Shown piece after piece: positions 34,218-36,440 of a DNA stretch of 36,440 nt. Within the stretch, counting starts at the first letter, position 1. Each line of letters begins with the position of its first letter. The notes below the pieces were generated by a model, which was given only the letters and a program-made list of their open reading frames with translations, had not been told where the DNA came from and did no database searches. The DNA comes from Candidatus Nanopelagicales bacterium (GTDB lineage: Bacteria > Actinomycetota > Actinomycetes > S36-B12 > CAIYMF01), in assembly GCA_025456015.1 (NCBI GenBank), contig JALOLK010000008.1, positions 1 to 36,440 on the forward strand. Direction: 5' to 3'. The position numbers and the translations under genes are program-made.

Positions 34218-35206
34218 GCGCCGGCCCTCTCCGGGGCGGTGGGGTCCTCGGGCGGCTGGTCGTCGGGCGGCGGGGCGGGGGGCGCCCCTGGTTCCGCCGG
34301 GGCACCCGGGGTGGCGGCGTCGGCCTCGGGGCCCGAGGTCCCAGCATCGGCCTCGGCCCGCCGGCTGCTGCGCCCCGGCTCCCGGTCGAGCCGGTGGCGC
34401 TGCACGAGCGCGGCCCGCACCGCCGAGGTGAACCGCCGGCTCACCGGGACGTGCTGGTCCTGGCCCAGGTCCACGCTGACCATGCCCGCCGACGAGCGCA
34501 GGCCCTCGACATAGGCGGAGTTCACGAGGTAGCGGCGGTGGACCCGCAGGAAGCCCACCGGGGCCCAGCGCTCCTCGAGCGCGGCGAGCGGGATGCGGAC
34601 CAGGTGCCCCGACGTGCGCGTGCACAGCCGCACGTAGTCGCGCTGGGCCTCGACGTAGACGACGTCCGAGCGCCGCACGTACCGGGTCACCCCGCCGAGC
34701 TCCACCGCGATCGTCTCGTCGGGTGGCGGTGCCGGCGCGGCGGGGGCCTCGGGCTCGGTCGCCTCGCGCTCCGCGGCGGCCTCGGCGCGCAGCGTGTCGA
34801 GCCGGCGCTGCACCCGCTCGACCGCCTCGGCCAGCCGCTCGGCGCGGATCGGCTTGAGCAGGTAGTCGACGGCCGCGACGTCGAAGGCCTGGACCGCGTG
34901 GCTGTCGAAGGCGGTGACGAACACGACCGGCGGCGGGGCGGCGAAGCGGCCCAGGATGCCGGCCAGGGCCAGCCCGTCGATGCCGGGCATGCGGATGTCG
35001 AGGAACACCGCGTCGATGCCGCCGGCCTGCAGCAGCGCGAGCGCGTCCGCGGCGCTGCCGGCGGGGAGCACGGCCGCGATCCCGGGCGTGCGCTCGAGCA
35101 GGTAGACCAGCTCGCCCAGGGCGGGCGGCTCGTCGTCGACGGCGAGCACCCGCAGCGCGTCGGTGCTGCGCGGAGTCGGCTCGTCGGTGCTGCGCGGCTC
35201 AGCCAT
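34214..35206 (-). CDS. LytTR-family response regulator
   Basis: The product is 330 residues. The receiver domain (18-135) has the acidic pair Asp24-Asp25, the phosphoacceptor Asp70 (AVFLDIRMPG), Thr98 and Lys118 (YLLKPI). The LytTR DNA-binding domain (about 164-262) has DVVYVEAQRDYVRLCTRTSG and FLRVHRRYLVNSAYVEGL. The final 60 residues are an Ala/Pro/Glu-rich disordered tail, unusual for the family. It should bind short direct repeats near promoters once phosphorylated by the upstream sensor, whose gene overlaps it by 8 bases. The downstream symporter genes, on the same transcript, are the obvious targets; no LytTR site could be located inside this window. Confidence 0.92.
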   Translation of the reverse strand: MAEPRSTDEPTPRSTDALRVLAVDDEPPALGELVYLLERTPGIAAVLPAGSAADALALLQAGGIDAVFLDIRMPGIDGLALAGILGRFAAPPPVVFVTAFDSHAVQAFDVAAVDYLLKPIRAERLAEAVERVQRRLDTLRAEAAAEREATEPEAPAAPAPPPDETIAVELGGVTRYVRRSDVVYVEAQRDYVRLCTRTSGHLVRIPLAALEERWAPVGFLRVHRRYLVNSAYVEGLRSSAGMVSVDLGQDQHVPVSRRFTSAVRAALVQRHRLDREPGRSSRRAEADAGTSGPEADAATPGAPAEPGAPPAPPPDDQPPEDPTAPERAGA

Positions 35207-36377
35207 CGGCGATCACCGTCTCGGCGTACTTGGGCACGCGCATGCTCACCTTCGTGCCGGCCATGGGGGCGGTCTCGACGACCAGGCCCCGGTCCTCGCC
35301 GAAGGTCGTGCGCAGCCGCTCGTCGACGTTGGCCAGGCCGACGTGGTCGCCGGGGTCGCCCGACAGGCTGCGTCGGATGACTGCGGGGTCGTTGCCCAGC
35401 CCGTCGTCCTCGATGCTGATCCAGCAGTCCGGGCCGCGGTCCAGGGCGGTGATCGTGATCGTGCCGGGGGCGTCGCGGCGCTCGAGGCCGTGCTGGACCG
35501 CGTTCTCGACCAGGGGCTGGATGCACAGGAACGGGATGCTCACGCCGAGCACCTCCGGGTCCACCCGCAGGACCACGCGGAGCCGATCGCCGAACCGGGC
35601 CTGCTCGAGGAGCAGGTACTGCTCGATGGAGCGCAGCTCCTCGGCCAGCGTGGTGTACCGGCCGTGCGCGCGGAACGAGTAGCGGGTGAACTCGGCGAAG
35701 TCCAGCAGCAGGTCGCGGGCGCGGTCGGGGTCGGTGCGCACGAAGGAGGCGATGGCGGTGAGCGAGTTGTAGACGAAGTGCGGGGAGATCTGCGCGCGCA
35801 GCACGCGCACCTCGGCCTCGGCGGTGCGGGCCCGGGTCCGGTCGAGCTCGGCGAGGTCGAGCTGGCCGGACGCGAACGTGGCCACCTCCTCCACCGCTCG
35901 GACCAGGGCCGGGCCGGCCGGGTGCGTCGAGTAGGCGACCAGCGCGCCGATGACGACGTCGTCGCTGGTGAGCGGGGCGGCCACGCCGGTGCGCAGCAGC
36001 TCGGAGACCGCGCGGGACTGGGACTCGGTCAGCACCACCGCGGCCCCCGACCCCAGCGCCGGACCGGCGTGCTGCACGGCCAGGGCGCGTTGCCGCTCGC
36101 CCGGGCCGTCCCAGGCCAGCACCTCGACGAGGTCGGTGATCGCCACGGCCTCGACGCCCAGCAGCGCGCGCAGGTGCCGCGCGGAGCGCTGGGCGCTGGC
36201 GGCGGTGAGCCCGCCGCGCAGGGAGGGGGCGGCCAGGCTCGCCAGGTGCAGGGTGCGGTACGTCGCGATGTCGCCCTCGGACCCCAGCCGTGCTCGGCCG
36301 CGGACCGCCCGCGCGACGACCCAGCCCAGGGCGATCGCACCGGCGATCGCCACCAGGGCGAGCAGCCACTCACGCAC
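35199..36377 (-). CDS. LytS-type sensor histidine kinase
   Basis: The product is 392 residues. One N-terminal membrane helix (4-22) precedes a GAF-like sensing domain (about 50-175). A kinase core follows, with the phosphoacceptor His200 in RAQISPHFVYNSLTAIASF, an N-box CIQPLVENAVQHGLE and an ATP-lid region DGLGND, then HVGLANVDERLRTTFGE. The 5- to 7-helix LytS input domain is missing, so the signal is probably intracellular or reaches it through GAF. It phosphorylates the LytTR regulator encoded just downstream. The GTG start at 36377 is supported by TAGCGT six bases upstream. It heads the six-gene symporter operon, giving a carboxylate-sensing arrangement comparable to other sensor/ActP systems; the ligand is unknown. 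Confidence 0.9.
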   Translation of the reverse strand: MREWLLALVAIAGAIALGWVVARAVRGRARLGSEGDIATYRTLHLASLAAPSLRGGLTAASAQRSARHLRALLGVEAVAITDLVEVLAWDGPGERQRALAVQHAGPALGSGAAVVLTESQSRAVSELLRTGVAAPLTSDDVVIGALVAYSTHPAGPALVRAVEEVATFASGQLDLAELDRTRARTAEAEVRVLRAQISPHFVYNSLTAIASFVRTDPDRARDLLLDFAEFTRYSFRAHGRYTTLAEELRSIEQYLLLEQARFGDRLRVVLRVDPEVLGVSIPFLCIQPLVENAVQHGLERRDAPGTITITALDRGPDCWISIEDDGLGNDPAVIRRSLSGDPGDHVGLANVDERLRTTFGEDRGLVVETAPMAGTKVSMRVPKYAETVIADG

Positions 36378-36383
36378 CCGCGC

Positions 36384-36389
36384 ACGCTA
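36384..36389 (-). promoter_or_regulatory. -10 element TAGCGT for the symporter operon (leaderless)
   Basis: On the minus strand TAGCGT lies 6 bases before the GTG at 36377, identical to the -10 of the sulfur operon. A -35 was not evident. Confidence 0.5.
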
Positions 36390-36410
36390 TCGGGCCCCCG
36401 CCCCCCGCCG

Positions 36411-36440
36411 CCCGATGATCCATTCAGGTTCGTGCTCCTC
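36411..36440. repeat. Partial second copy of the palindromic element, cut by the window edge
   Basis: CCCGATGATCCAT-T-CA-G-GTTC (from 36411) matches the left arm of the element at 3096-3115 in 18 of 20 positions. It lies in the intergenic DNA upstream of the LytS gene. The expected inverted right arm would be outside the window. Confidence 0.65.

Overview
The window reads as chromosome from a very GC-rich actinobacterium (Actinomycetota). Coding GC is above 70% by eye and third positions are almost all G or C. Several genes look leaderless, with a TANNNT-like -10 six or seven bases before ATG or GTG. The family content also fits: SigK/RskA with a fasciclin protein, the circularly permuted ATP-grasp/alpha-E/transglutaminase trio, MMPL, and a LytTR-controlled acetate-type symporter. 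Genus cannot be decided from the sequence. Gene density is high and no intergenic stretch exceeds 300 bases (longest about 242 bases, 6981-7222). I saw no rRNA, tRNA, CRISPR array, transposase or phage gene.

Layout. (1) 1-3369, minus strand: a sulfur-handling operon running from an HTH/PocR regulator through a sulfide:quinone-oxidoreductase-like flavoprotein, DUF1641 and a DsrC/TusE-like protein to a DsrE-family protein cut by the window edge. (2) 3527-6980, plus: ATP-grasp, alpha-E and transglutaminase genes with overlapping ends. (3) 7223-11095: an acyltransferase, a TPR protein, apt and an APH-fold kinase. (4) 11113-16535, minus: an MMPL transporter followed by a secreted Gly/Ala heptad-repeat protein. 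(5) 16620-18576: a queuosine-precursor transporter (YhhQ family) convergent with an unusual tRNA-guanine transglycosylase. (6) 18644-20995: TM2 protein, pentapeptide-repeat protein, aldehyde dehydrogenase. (7) 21145-24237: a SigK/RskA system with a fasciclin target. Both the sigK and the fasciclin upstream regions carry the same promoter, GCATCC-N16-CCGAA. (8) 24356-28333: a nitroreductase, then a tight operon of two HPr-kinase-like proteins flanking a CX5R phosphatase, then a lipoprotein. (9) 28347-29491: two poorly characterised minus-strand genes. (10) 29614-36377, minus: LytS sensor, LytTR regulator, small membrane subunit, sodium/acetate-type symporter, DUF294 protein and a membrane-anchored PAS/DEDDh exonuclease, probably one transcript.

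Most unusual points. First, the HprK-phosphatase-HprK operon: the first HprK keeps every catalytic residue but lacks the usual C-terminal helix, while the second has lost the catalytic His and Asp residues but keeps that helix. This suggests a hetero-oligomeric protein-kinase switch. Second, a 52-base palindromic element sits in frame inside the PocR regulator gene, and a second partial copy lies at the right edge of the window. Third, the paired SigK promoters define a self-contained regulon. Two intergenic palindromes with GATCGCGTTCG arms (7060 and 21008) form another dispersed repeat family.
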